A stretch of DNA of 42,392 nt from Mastigamoeba balamuthi (lineage: Eukaryota; Evosea; Mastigamoebida; Mastigamoebidae): assembly GCA_902651635.1 (NCBI GenBank), contig CACRSC010000002.1:732472-774863 (forward strand), in the 5' to 3' direction. Of the stretch, positions 19,747 to 29,564 are shown one piece after another (the stretch's first letter is position 1; each line of letters starts with the position of its first letter). Under the pieces are notes generated by a model. It saw only the letters and a list, made by a program, of their open reading frames with translations. It did no database searches and was not told where the DNA came from. The translations under genes and the position numbers were made by a program.

Positions 19747-20777
19747 CCGCTGGCACGATGTGCTGCTGGCACGCGTGTTCTGTGGTCTGCTGACGCGGTG
19801 GGTGCGGCCGGGAGGTCGAGGGGGCAGCGGGGGGCCGCAGCCTCACAGCCCACGCCATCCGTGTGCCCCCGCAGTCCACCCGCGTGTGCCGCGCACCGCG
19901 AGCCGCGGGGACCTCGCACGGCGCCCGCACGGCACCGCAACCGCTGAGCCTCGTGTGGGCTACAGCGCGGGGGCGGTGCGGCGGGTCACAGGGGCGGAGG
20001 CTGCGAGCAGCGCGGGGCACACGGGAGTGCACATCGCGGGAGCAACTGTGTGCGGTTTTCGCCAAAAGGGGAAGAGGCACACGGACGGCGTCACGCGTGT
20101 GCCTCTCTCACTGACGGCCAACGCCCTGCAGCGCCAGCGCTATTTAGGGCGCGACTGCCGACCTCCCGCCCACGTGGGCTCTGGCGGGACCGCCGCTTGC
20201 CCGCAGTCGCCAGCAGCACAGCAGCGGCACACCCGTGCGGCCTCTGGGACGTCGAGGGCAGAGGGTGCCAGCTGTGTTGCCACCGCCCGCACAGCGAGCT
20301 CGCTGGCCCGGCAGGGCTGCGCTGCCCTAGGGGGCCCAGCAGGGGACCACAGCGGGCGATGCACCGTGCGGCCCGCGGGTGGTGGGCCTCGGGGAAGCGC
20401 TGCCACGGGCTCTGTGCCTCGTGGCCCGCGGGTTGCCACAGCCCCCGCTGCCACGCGCTCCGCACCCCCTCGTTGTCCTGGGCTGCCTGAGAGCTGCCCT
20501 GCGCGGTGCACTCAGCGCGGGGAGCCTCTGACTCGCCTCTGACTCGGTAGACCGAACTCAGATGGCCCCTTGAGCTCGAGGGAGCTGCCTTGTTTGCCGG
20601 CCGCCCGGGTCAGGGGCTGAGGGGCGGTCGCAGCGCCACGGCCTGAGGTTGCGGGGCTGTTCAGTTGGTTCCGCCTTATTGATTTTTGTTTGCCCATCAG
20701 CACAGGATTTTCTCTCTCGGCCCCCCCCCCATACCCGCTGACGTCACAACAAACGAACCTGTAGCCACTCAGAAGCG
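19747..20777. other. GC-rich region upstream of ABC and SLC44-like genes
   Basis: About 1 kb of unusually GC-rich non-coding DNA between two divergent genes. Frames of 120-300 codons exist on both strands, but their peptides are low-complexity Arg/Ala/Gly/Pro and do not agree with a spliced model. It may contain an unrecognised exon, decayed coding sequence or a CpG-island-like shared promoter. Confidence 0.4.
20729..20750 (+). promoter_or_regulatory. CRE-containing promoter box, SLC44-like copy 1
   Basis: A 20-base stretch, ccatacccgctgacgtcaca, ends 29 bases before the ATG and is identical upstream of the second copy. It includes the perfect CRE palindrome TGACGTCA at 20739-20746, the site bound by bZIP factors of the CREB/ATF type. 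The surrounding non-coding sequence differs between the copies, which argues for selection. Confidence 0.65.
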
Positions 20778-23311
20778 ATGAGGGTGTTGTTCGGAGGGCA
20801 GGAGAGTGTGTGCGGGCTGCACCGAGTGGGCGTGCCGGGCTACGCGAGGCGCATCTCGGCAGCCGAGTACGCCTACCAGGCAGCCCAGACCCCCAGCCAC
20901 GTCGCCGCCCTCGTGGCCTCGCCCTCGTTCAGGGTCGGCCACGCGCCGCGCCCCGCCCGCGACACCACCTCCCTCGCCCTCGCCGCTGGCGTCTCGGCCA
21001 TCATCCTCAGCTCCGCCCTCGACGTCTGGTGCCGCCGCGCTGACAGCGTCCCTGCTGTGCGTATGCGCTGAGCCGAGGGCTCGGGGGAGCTGGGCGGTGG
21101 TTTCGGTGAAAAGTTGCGTGTTGCGGGGTTCGATCCGCAGACCCCCGTAGCGGTGTGTGCGCTGATTCCTTGCTTGAATAGCGTGGTTGCGGGAGGGATC
21201 TGTCTGGGCATCAAAAGGTACTTTCTTCCTAACTCAATGATTGAGGGAGGAAAGGGTATTCCTTGATTAAAAATGGCCCTTCCACAACCATGCAGTGTTT
21301 TCGTGTTGTGGGTGGCGCGAATTTTAACCCGCGCAAGCAAGCAGCTTTCTCAGTGCGGGACGTGTGGCGGATGGCAGAGCAATTGCATTTTGGTCCTGCG
21401 GCTTGGCCTGATCTCGCCGTGTGGCAGGCTGTGCTGGGGAAGGCCGAGGAGGTGGTCGAAGGCGTCGTGAAGCACAGGCTCATGGCGCCCGCCTCGGTGG
21501 CGCTCTTCTACGTGTCCAACTACGTGGGCCTCGCGCTGTTCAGCCACTACCTGGTCCCCCTGGTGCGCGTTCCACTCAATTGACTTGTTTCCTCTGCTTC
21601 ACGGATTATCATTTTGTGACCACTTGGAAACCAACTCTCCGTTTTAGTTATGTATAGAGAAGACATAGATGAGCCATTAACGAAAGGACTAATTCATGAC
21701 TGCTGGCCCTCCCCCGGCCTCCGTGAACCTCGGCCTCCCAGACGATTGTGGTGGCCCAGGTTGTGTTCCTGCTCAGCTTCGCTCTGCTGCCCGCGCTGGC
21801 CGCATCCTTGCTAGGGACCAGCCTGCTCTGGATCCCCGCGGTGGCCTTGGCGCTGTTCATCATCAGCTACTACAGCAGCGTCGTGCTCGCCTGCAAGTAC
21901 GTCCGCTGTTGCTGTGCTCGTGGATGTTCGCGTTTCTTCGAATCACATGGATCTCCATTCCAAATATGGTTTCTCAATAGTTTTCCCGGTTCGTTCGTGT
22001 TCTCTCTCTCTCTCTTGCAGGCTGTTCTCGCTGGGCTGCAGGTCGCTGCTGCACAACTGGCCGCTGTTGGTGGTGGTGCCAGTGCTGCACATCGCCTTCG
22101 AGTCGACATACGTGCCGTTTGCACTGGGGATGGGCCTCTGGTCCTTCCGCCACCCGAGCCTCGTCCTCGCCGTGATGCTGCACTGCCTCTGGGCCTACGA
22201 GTCGCTGCGCTGCTTCATCAGCGTCGTCACCTCGGGCACCGTGGCGCTCTGGATCACGCGCCCTTCGTACACGAGCCCCGTCGACCGTGTGGCCGAGGCC
22301 CTCGAGCGGGCCAGCAGGTCCAGCCTCGGCACCGTCGCCATCTGCGGTGCCATCCTCAATGCCCTCAAGGTCCTGGGCACCTTGGCGGGCAGGTGCCAGC
22401 GCTACAGGTGGCTCTACAAGGCCGTAGAGCTGCTGAACAGCTTTGTCTCGCGCTACGTCGACTACATGCTCGTCTACGTTGGTGCGAAGGGCACAGTTCA
22501 GTTGATTACGTTTTGTTTCAACGGTTTCTTTGCCAAGTTCATTTCTCTTGATTCACTCCTGCGACTTGCGATGCAGTTATCAGTTTATTCTGGATTCCCT
22601 TTGAGAGGCCTCCAGCCGCCACTACTTACTAAATATTTTTCCTTTTGTTTCATTGCTTCGCTGTCGCCCAATCACGAGTTATACCCCACGTGGGCGCGAC
22701 TGAAAGATGTGAGTTCGTTCGGTGCCTTTCTTTCTCAGTATTCTGTTGCACCTTCGGCATTACTCTGGAGCAGACGACTGACTGGAATCTGGTGCCCGCA
22801 TGGCTGAGCAGGTGCTTACGGGATGGGGTTCTGGGAGGCGTTCTCGCGGTCCAAGAACCTGGTGGAGGAGAATGCTGAGCTGCTGGCGCTGCAGGAGTTG
22901 GTCCACTCCTCGTGGGTCAAGGCCGGCCAGCGCATCGTCATCTCTGTGACGAGCCTCGTGATCATGGCGATAATCCTGAGCGTCTCCAGCCTCGGCGAGT
23001 CCCTCGGGATGACCATCGGATACTACGCCATCTCAGTGCACATGGTGATGTGGTGTGTGCTGGGCCGCGCCATCGACACGGTGACGGTCATGCAGGTCGA
23101 GCAGTGCAGGTACGTGAGCCAGTACCCCGCCAACGTCGGCGGCGAGGCGGCCGTCCTGCGCGAGATCTCGCAGTACGCACGCGAGGCCCAGGAAACACGC
23201 AGAAATATGGCCCCCGTGCTGGCGACGGCCTGGAAAGCACTTGGCCTATTCGCAGTTCTGCACGTGGTCTCTCTGACCGTGAGGGTTAAGAACGATCGCG
23301 ATCTATTGTGA
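20778..23311 (+). CDS. Choline-transporter-like (SLC44/PNS1 family) protein, copy 1
   Basis: Predicted exons 20778-21060, 21354-21562, 21742-21896, 22021-22481 and 22812-23311 give 535 residues with about ten hydrophobic helices. The family call rests on the C-terminal half. SSLGTVAICGAILNALKVL corresponds to the family's S-x-G-S-I-x-F-G-S segment. It is followed by a short Arg-rich loop, RYVDYMLVYVG joined to AYGMGFWEAF (family: KYAxVxIAxYGxxFxxSA) and a final helix with an invariant polar patch. Family members are plasma-membrane or organelle carriers proposed to move choline or related amines. The first exon encodes an amphipathic leader with PGYARRIxAAEYAYQAAQTP, shared with copy 2 and unlike any family N-terminus I know. 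Exon 1 ends in phase 1 at GTATGC; the alternative GTGCGT donor four bases earlier would break the frame. Confidence 0.82.
21045..21166 (+). ncRNA. Candidate structured RNA inside intron 1 (copy 1)
   Basis: From the intron start at 21061 to 21166 the sequence is identical to 25289-25393 of the paralogue apart from one inserted T. The neighbouring exon shows many substitutions, and the remainder of the intron is unrelated. The block can close a terminal helix (GTATGC region with GTGTGCGC near its end). It contains a strong hairpin (gagcc-gag-ggctc) and a second one around TGCGG/CCGCA with a GGTTCGAT loop. It may be an intron-hosted small RNA or a splicing-control element. It is not a canonical tRNA. 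Confidence 0.45.
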
Positions 23312-24944
23312 GTGCATGACTCAATGTTTGAGTGCCAGGGTGGTCGTTCGCTCTCTTTATCAGGCTCTTGGCACTTCCTGCTACTCATCCTGGCCCTATC
23401 CGTGTCTGGCACGACGAAAGCGATGGTCTGGGGAATACCGCCTGCATGTCGTTCCGCCCCTCTCATATTGAACTGCTGGGCCTGCTGGGCCTCAGAAGTG
23501 CCTCGCTGTTCTCGGGCAAAGTAGACTACTCGACTACTCTAGGGGGCTGCATGCAGGGTCCGGTCTGCATGTGCTACTGGTGCTGTGTAAGCTTCACGTA
23601 CTGACACTGGGGTATTGGTGCCTCTTTGCACTAAAGTGAACAAACCTGGATCACTTGATGGGGATTTCGGTCCCTTATCCAACAGTTCGCAAAGAGTATT
23701 TCTTTCGCTTACAATGGGAACACTCACTTCGTGGTCCCCCATGCATTTTTTGGTATCTCACTTTCTGTTTGTTCAACGGGAGAAGTGATGTAACCTAGAA
23801 CTAGCACTGAAGGGCCGACTGGACCTGAAGAACCCAAAAGGTGAGCTTCCAACTCTGGAGGAAACTGGACCAAAGCAAGCATTTCAACGTAGTACTTATT
23901 TGTAAGCTTGTCTTCCTGTCCTTCACTTAGTTCTTCTTTCTGCTTTCTTCCTCTTTCCTTTTTTCATTATTGATTCCTTTATTCACGTACAGTGATTCTC
24001 TCTGAGAAAGTGGTTACTGCAGCAGCTGCGACAGGAGCCTACCATAAACTCCCTCTCTTGTGTGCAATCTGGGTAAGAAGATACAGCTGGATATGGACTG
24101 ATAATGAAATAGTAGCTTAGCTTTATTATTGCAGTGGAGTGTCACTGCTCTTGTATCACTTCATGCTTTCATTCGAAACTGGCCTGTGCAAGACATCTAT
24201 ACCCTGAGGTTCAAGCAATTCTATGAGAATAAAAACTGATCTGTAGCCAATTTTATTTCAGATTTAATCTTACATACCTTTTTCTTCCCTTTCCCTTTCA
24301 GCCCAGAGTACAACCCAAACAACTGCGAGAGCAACAACAATACAATTGCCCTATGAATAGAGGAATTATTCAGAAGCAACCCACAGAAGCAAAGATGACA
24401 AGCAGTGCAGGGCACAGGGCAGTGCACATCATGAAGGCAACTGCGAGTTTTCTGATCATCAGATTGGGCAGAGGCACACATACAGCATGCCACATCTCAC
24501 AACGCCCTGCAGTGTGCCAGCAATATGAGGAACATGATACCACTTCCCCCTTTCTGGACACTGTCTTTCATGCACTTCCTCATCCATTCTGGAGTCTGCC
24601 ACCAGCTGAATGAGCACTACCTCACCATTTGTGTTGCGATTGCGTCCATGTTTGGAGCTGCACACGGCGGACACACATCGATGCAGAAGCCATCCGGAGA
24701 GAGAGAGAAGGGGAGAGAAAAACGAACATATCTACTATTGACGGGAATCCCAATCGTTCGCTGATTTAATATCTCGATCGATCTTGCCAAACCCCAGTGA
24801 AGGGCGGGTGTGAGTTCACTCGAGGGAGCTGGTTGTTTGCGACCCCTAGTCAAAGGCAGTCACTGACGGCGCGAGTGCCCGCTGCCCTGCTGGTTCCGCC
24901 TTTGCACCTGCCCGAACCCCCAACAGAATTTCAGTCTGCCCCTC

Positions 24945-24964
24945 CATACCCGCTGACGTCACAT
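24945..24964 (+). promoter_or_regulatory. CRE-containing promoter box, SLC44-like copy 2
   Basis: The same 20-base sequence as before copy 1, with TGACGTCA at 24954-24961, lies about 45 bases upstream of the ATG at 25006. Conservation between otherwise diverged flanks supports shared bZIP-type control of the pair. Confidence 0.65.
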
Positions 24965-24971
24965 TCCGCAC

Positions 24972-24996
24972 CAGCAGCAGCAGCAGCAGCAGCAGC
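24972..24996. repeat. (CAG)n trinucleotide repeat in 5' leader
   Basis: Eight consecutive CAG units lie between the CRE box and the start codon of SLC44-like copy 2; copy 1 lacks them. They are probably transcribed but untranslated. Confidence 0.85.
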
Positions 24997-25005
24997 CAGG
25001 CAGCG

Positions 25006-27225
25006 ATGTTGGAGCCGTATCGAGGAGAGAGGGGGCTGAGCACGGGCGGCCTGCAGGGCGTGCCGGGCTACGCGAGGCGCATCACGGCAGCCGAGTACGC
25101 CTACCAGGCAGCCCAGACCCCCAGCCACGTCGCCGCCCTCGTGGCATCGCCCTCGTTCAGGGTCGGCCACGCGCCGCGCACCGCCCGCGACACCGTCTCC
25201 CTCGCCCTCGCCGCCGCCGTCTCGGCCTTCGTCCTCGGCGCCGCCCTCGACTTCTGGTCCCGCGGCGCTCCGAGCGTCCCTGCTGTGCGTATGCGCTGAG
25301 CCGAGGGCTCGGGGGAGCGGGCGGTGGTTTCGGTGAAAAGTTGCGTGTTGCGGGGTTCGATCCGCAGACCCCCGTAGCGGTGTGTGCGCTGATAATTGGT
25401 TTGCCCCCGGAATGGAATCCGTGTTGTGGGTGGGATTATGTCCGCCACGTGCGCAGTTTTTTTCTCAGTGTGCGCAAGTAAGAAGCTGTCCCAGTGCGGA
25501 ACGTGTGGTCGCTGGCAGAGCAATTGCATTTTGTTCCCGCGGCTTGGCCTGATCTCGCGGTGTGGCAGTCTGTGCTGGGGAAGGCCGAGGAGGTGGTCGA
25601 GGGCATCGTGGAGCACAGGCTCATGGCGCCCGCCTCGGTGGCGCTCTTCTACGTGTCCAACTACGTGGGCCTCGCGCTGTTCAGCCACTACCTGGTCCCA
25701 CTGGTGCGCCCGCCACTCGATTGGCTCGTTTCGTCTGTCTCCTGCTGACCCCCTTTACTCGTCCACCCCAGACGATTGCGGTGGCCCAGGTTGTGTCCTT
25801 CCTCAGCTTCGCCCTGCTGCTCGCGCTGACCGCGACCTACTTGTGGTCCAGCCTGCTTTGGGTCCCCGCGGTGGCCTTGGCGCTGTTCGCAATCAGCTAC
25901 TACAGCAGCCTCGTGCTCGCCTGTAAGTACGTACGCCGTTGCCGTGTTCGCGGATGTTCGCGTTTCTTCGAATCGAACTGCTTTCCCAGCGAAATCCGAT
26001 TCCAAATTTATCGGTTCTTGCGGTTCTCTCTCACATGCTCTCTTGCTCCTTCTTGCAGGCTGTTCTCGCTGGGCTGCAGGTCACTGCTGCACAACTGGCC
26101 GCTGCTGCTGGTAGTGCCGGCACTGCACATCGCGTTCGAGGTGGTGTACGTGCCGTTAGTGCTGGAGATGGGCCTCTGGTCCTTCCGCTACCCCGGCGCC
26201 GTTCTCCCCGTGGCGCTGCACGGCCTCTGGGCCTTCGAGTCGCTGCGCTGCTTCGTCAGCGTCATCACCTCGAGCACAGTGGCGCTCTGGATCACACGCC
26301 CCTCGTACACGAGTCCTGTCAGGCACTTGGCCGATTCCCTGGAGCGGGTCACAAGATCCAGCCTCGGAACCGTGGCCATCTGCGGAGCCCTCCTCAACTC
26401 CCTCAAGGTCCTCTCTGCCTTGGTGGGCAGGTTCCAGCGCGCCAGGTGGCTCCGCAAGGCCCTGGGGCCGCTGAGCCGTGCTGTCTCCCGCTACGTCGAC
26501 TACATGCTCGTCTTCGTTGGTGCGAAGGGCACAGTTCAGTTGATTACTCCTTATACTTCTGCTTTTTAGTGTAAAAGGCGTGCGGCTTGGATGACCTTAT
26601 TTTGGTTTATTCTGCGGATTCCATTGTTTGTTGCGTCTTTATCATTGCACTAGCGGAGGCGGAGTGTGTGACTGACTGGCATCTGGTGCTCGCATGGCTG
26701 GCAGGCGTGTATGGAATGGGGTTCTGCGATGCGTTCTCGCAGACCAAGAACCTGCTGGCAGGTTATTCAGAGCTGATGGCGCTGCAAAAGTTTGTCCACT
26801 CCTCGTGGGTCAAGGCCGCCCAGCGTGCCGTCTTCTCTGTGACGGTCATGGTGAGCTTTTTCAGCCTTGACGAGTCCTTCGGGACGATGGTCTACGCCGC
26901 CATCTCGGTGCACATGGTGATGTGGTGTATGCTGGGCCGCGCCGTCGACACAGTGACAGTCATGCAGGTCGAGCAGTACAGGTACATCTGCCAGTACCCC
27001 GCCAACACAGGCGGCGAGGCAGCTGTTCTGCGAGAGATCTCGCTGTATGCACGCGAGGCCAGGGACACACGCAGGAATATGGCCCCCTTGATGGCGATGG
27101 CCTGGAGTGTGCTGTTCCTGGCCGCAGTTGTACACCTGCTCCTCCTCCTCGATCGGAGACTCAGAGACAACAGTGTTAACGATGTAGGGTGGTACATTGC
27201 TGCCCATCACTCACCACGATACTGA
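25006..27225 (+). CDS. Choline-transporter-like (SLC44/PNS1 family) protein, copy 2
   Basis: Predicted exons 25006-25288, 25495-25703, 25772-25926, 26059-26519 and 26705-27225 encode 542 residues. Exons 1-4 have exactly the same lengths as in copy 1 (283, 209, 155 and 461 nt), which confirms the splice model. The C-terminal half shows the SLC44-like segments RSSLGTVAICGALLNSLKVL, RYVDYMLVFVG joined to VYGMGFCDAF, and a helix ending MLGRAVDTVTVMQVEQYRY. Substitutions relative to copy 1 are mostly conservative, so both genes look functional. The C-terminal tail after the last helix differs (a longer polar end here). It is a polytopic membrane protein, probably an amine or lipid-precursor carrier; substrate is not deducible. 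Intron 4 has the CAGTTGATT variant of the intron motif. Confidence 0.82.
25273..25393 (+). ncRNA. Candidate structured RNA inside intron 1 (copy 2)
   Basis: Second instance of the block described at 21045-21166, starting at the intron donor (25289). It differs by a single one-base gap over ~105 nt, far less than the adjacent coding exon. The intron sequence beyond 25393 has no similarity to copy 1. Confidence 0.45.
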
Positions 27226-27819
27226 GAAGTCCGCCCTCAGATGCTCCCATTCATGAGCACCATAATGAGCACTTCACCATGCCACTGCAGCAATGATTGA
27301 GTCTCTTCCAAAGAAGGTGATGAAGGCACATAGATACCCACGACTTTCATTTGGAAGAATGTCATAAACCTCAATCTTTTCAAAGATCTGAAGGACGTTT
27401 AATCCACGAATTTGACTAAGTACATCTTCTCATTCATGAAGGCCAATCCTCAGTTGATCTGACAAAACTAGAGGGGTATAACTGCCAGAGGTCACCTCGT
27501 GAATAAGCCTCTCCCGTAGTGCTGTGGCTCTTGCTGGCCAGGCACGGGGTGAGCCTCGGCAGTCGCAGTGGAGAGCGGATTGTCTTGTGGAGGAATGCCA
27601 ATGCCAGACGCGCCTCAGAGTTGCCAAGTCCGATTCCCTTCAGAAGTGAGAATCGCACTGTATCTTCGAGATACGCTCCTCTCTTCGGCGGTGTGGGCAC
27701 CAAAGCGAGAAACTGATGCCACACCCCTTAAGGGCGGTGGGGGCAAGACCGTTTTTCTGTCGGGTACAATTACGGGTTTGTTGTGTTCACCGGAAATAAC
27801 CGACAGCAGCAGCGGCAGA
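27226..27819. other. Spacer before the acyltransferase gene
   Basis: Non-coding DNA holding the 3' flank of SLC44-like copy 2 and the promoter of the acyltransferase. A TTTTTCTG tract lies about 65 bases before the ATG, resembling one before nitroreductase copy 4. No gene was found. Confidence 0.45.
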
Positions 27820-29105
27820 ATGGCGGACGACGCCGGATCACGCGACCTGAAACCGCTGCAGGGGCTGCGCGGGGTGTGCTCCGTGGTGATCGTGGTGGGC
27901 CACTTCTACGGGTTCTTCTCGCCGCGGCTGCTGCCCCTGGCGCCCGGCCAGCCCTGGACGGCCCCCAGCGGATCGCTCGTGCCCCTCGACTACCTCCAGG
28001 CCGTCACCCTCTTCTTCCTCCTCAGCGGCATCGGCCTCAGCCGTTTCTACTCGCGCTCGGGAGCCCTCGACACCGCCCGGGGACGCTGGGCCTTCGCGGC
28101 CAAGCGGCTGGCACGCCTGGGCCCCGCCTACTACGTCTCCCTCGCCCTCGGCCTCGCCCCTTTCCTCCTCGTCACCCGCCAGAAGCTCCTCCTCGTGTCC
28201 GCCCTCGTCGCAGACCCGCTCTTCCTCCAGGCACGCCCCCCAGAGGCCCCTCGCTGCCTGCGCGCTGACCCCTGCGAGCACAGAGCTTCGTGATCACGGG
28301 GAACGAGTGGGTGGGCCCCCTGTGGCAGGTCTCGGCCTTTGTGCTGTGCTACCTCGTCTACCTCTGCGTCCACAGGCGCCTCCGTGTCGCCTCGGCCCCG
28401 GCGCTGTGGGTGCTGGCTGCGCTGTGCTACCTGGCCCCCGCCTGCGCCACGACGGCCCTCGTCGTGTACGTCCCCATCATCAGCGGCCTGGCGCACCTCT
28501 TCTTCCCCGTCCGCCTCCCGCACTTCCTCCTGGGCGCCGTCCTCGGCGAGGCCATCGAGCGCGCCCTCGAGGACCGCAGGATGCTCTCGCGCCAGTGCAC
28601 CAACGGCGAGCCTCTTCTTGGCGACCGCGCAGTTGGAAGCGAAGGCGACGTCGTCCCCGCGTACGGGTGCAGCGACGGCATCGTCGACGCGCTCTCGGTG
28701 GTGCTGGCGCTGACGCAGGGCGCCTCGTTCGGCGTCAACTACGCGGCGCCGGGGCTGTGGAGCACGTACACGCTGCTCTGCGAGATGTGGGTCTGCGCAG
28801 TGCACGCCGTCTGGCTCTTCTACATGGTCCGCGGCCCCGCCTCGCTGACCACGCGGCTGCTGTGCACGGCGCCGCTGCAGTGGCTGGGGGGCGTGAGCTA
28901 CGCGCTCTACTGCCTGCACTGGCCGCTGCTGAGGCTCTACGTGTGGGCCTACACGCGCAGCCTGCTCGACCGCCAGAACATCTGGTTCGCCCTCGAGCCC
29001 TGGCACATCGCCATCGTCCTCCCCGTCCTCGTGGCCCTCTCGTTCCTCTTCGACAGGTTCGTCAGCGAGCCCATCAGGAAGGCCGTCGGCAGGGCGTGCA
29101 AGTGA
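27820..29105 (+). CDS. Acyltransferase-3 family membrane enzyme
   Basis: Two exons, 27820-28230 and 28284-29105, encode 410 residues, a normal length for the family. The N-terminus LKPLQGLRGVCSVVIVVGHF matches the family opening (LxGLRGxAxxxVxxxH), with the presumed catalytic His at about residue 28. About ten hydrophobic helices follow, including LGGVSYALYCLHWPLL near the end, the family's SYxxYLxHxP segment. These enzymes transfer acyl groups to sugars, sterols or other acceptors at a membrane. A hydrophilic insertion of ~50 residues sits in the second half. The intron joins LFLQ to SFVITGNEWVGPLW, matching the conserved loop before the fifth helix. It begins GCACGC after CAG, a GC-AG intron; no GT donor would keep this alignment. 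The start is the first ATG after an in-frame stop-free but low-similarity leader. Confidence 0.88.
28231..28283 (+). other. GC-AG intron in acyltransferase gene
   Basis: A 53-nt intron with CAG|GCACGC donor and CACAG acceptor. Without splicing the frame ends within the intron region, so removal is required for the conserved second half. Confidence 0.75.
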
Positions 29106-29564
29106 GCGACGGCAAGCTTCCAGCGACGCTGCCAGCCGATTGCATGGTGCTTCTGCGGTCGACTCCAAAGATTGAAATGACCTTGGGCTTCGGCTCTTTG
29201 AGCATTCATCTTGCGTTCTCAGTGTGCCACTGTGATGTGTAAATCCTCTCAATTGACACCATTCGACTTGCAAGCAACGCGCCGTCAAACGATGGCGAGT
29301 CGGCGACCGCCTGCTTGGATGGGCAGGTGCGTGCATGCTGGGGTTCTGTGAGGAGATGGTGCGGATTGTTCACCAGATGGTGTCGGGCCTCGTGAATCAA
29401 TTCCACCCAGGGCGCGTCACCTCTACCACTCGCCTTCTTGTTGTCGTGGCGACCCTCCGCCCGCCTCGAAAAGTGTTTCGTTTGCATTTCATTGACTACA
29501 AGATCGGTCAGAATCAGTTGAAGATGAGAATCTAAAACCGCATAAAACCTCTGCGCGGACCTGA
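29106..29564. other. Spacer between acyltransferase and F-box gene
   Basis: About 460 bp, moderately AT-rich, with no supported ORF, repeat or RNA. It presumably holds the promoter of the F-box gene. Confidence 0.45.

Larger units (their letters stand above)
23312..25005. other. AT-rich spacer between the SLC44-like genes
   Basis: About 1.7 kb without a supported gene. The distal 150 bp hold the CRE box and a CAG repeat belonging to copy 2. A GA-rich tract lies near 24699-24722. The remainder shows only short random frames. Confidence 0.5.

Noticed and set aside
19619-20542. Plus-strand frame of 307 codons over the ABC leader and upstream DNA
   Set aside because: It overlaps the antisense of the transporter's first exon, lacks similarity to anything and has low-complexity composition.
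21115-21155. tRNA-like T-arm (GGTTCGATCC) in SLC44-like intron 1
   Set aside because: The stem bases beside the loop do not pair as in a T-arm, and no acceptor, D or anticodon arm can be placed. The same holds for the second copy.
24353-24853. Frames of 63-90 codons in the SLC44-like spacer
   Set aside because: No codon bias, overlapping on both strands at similar lengths, as expected by chance in this composition.
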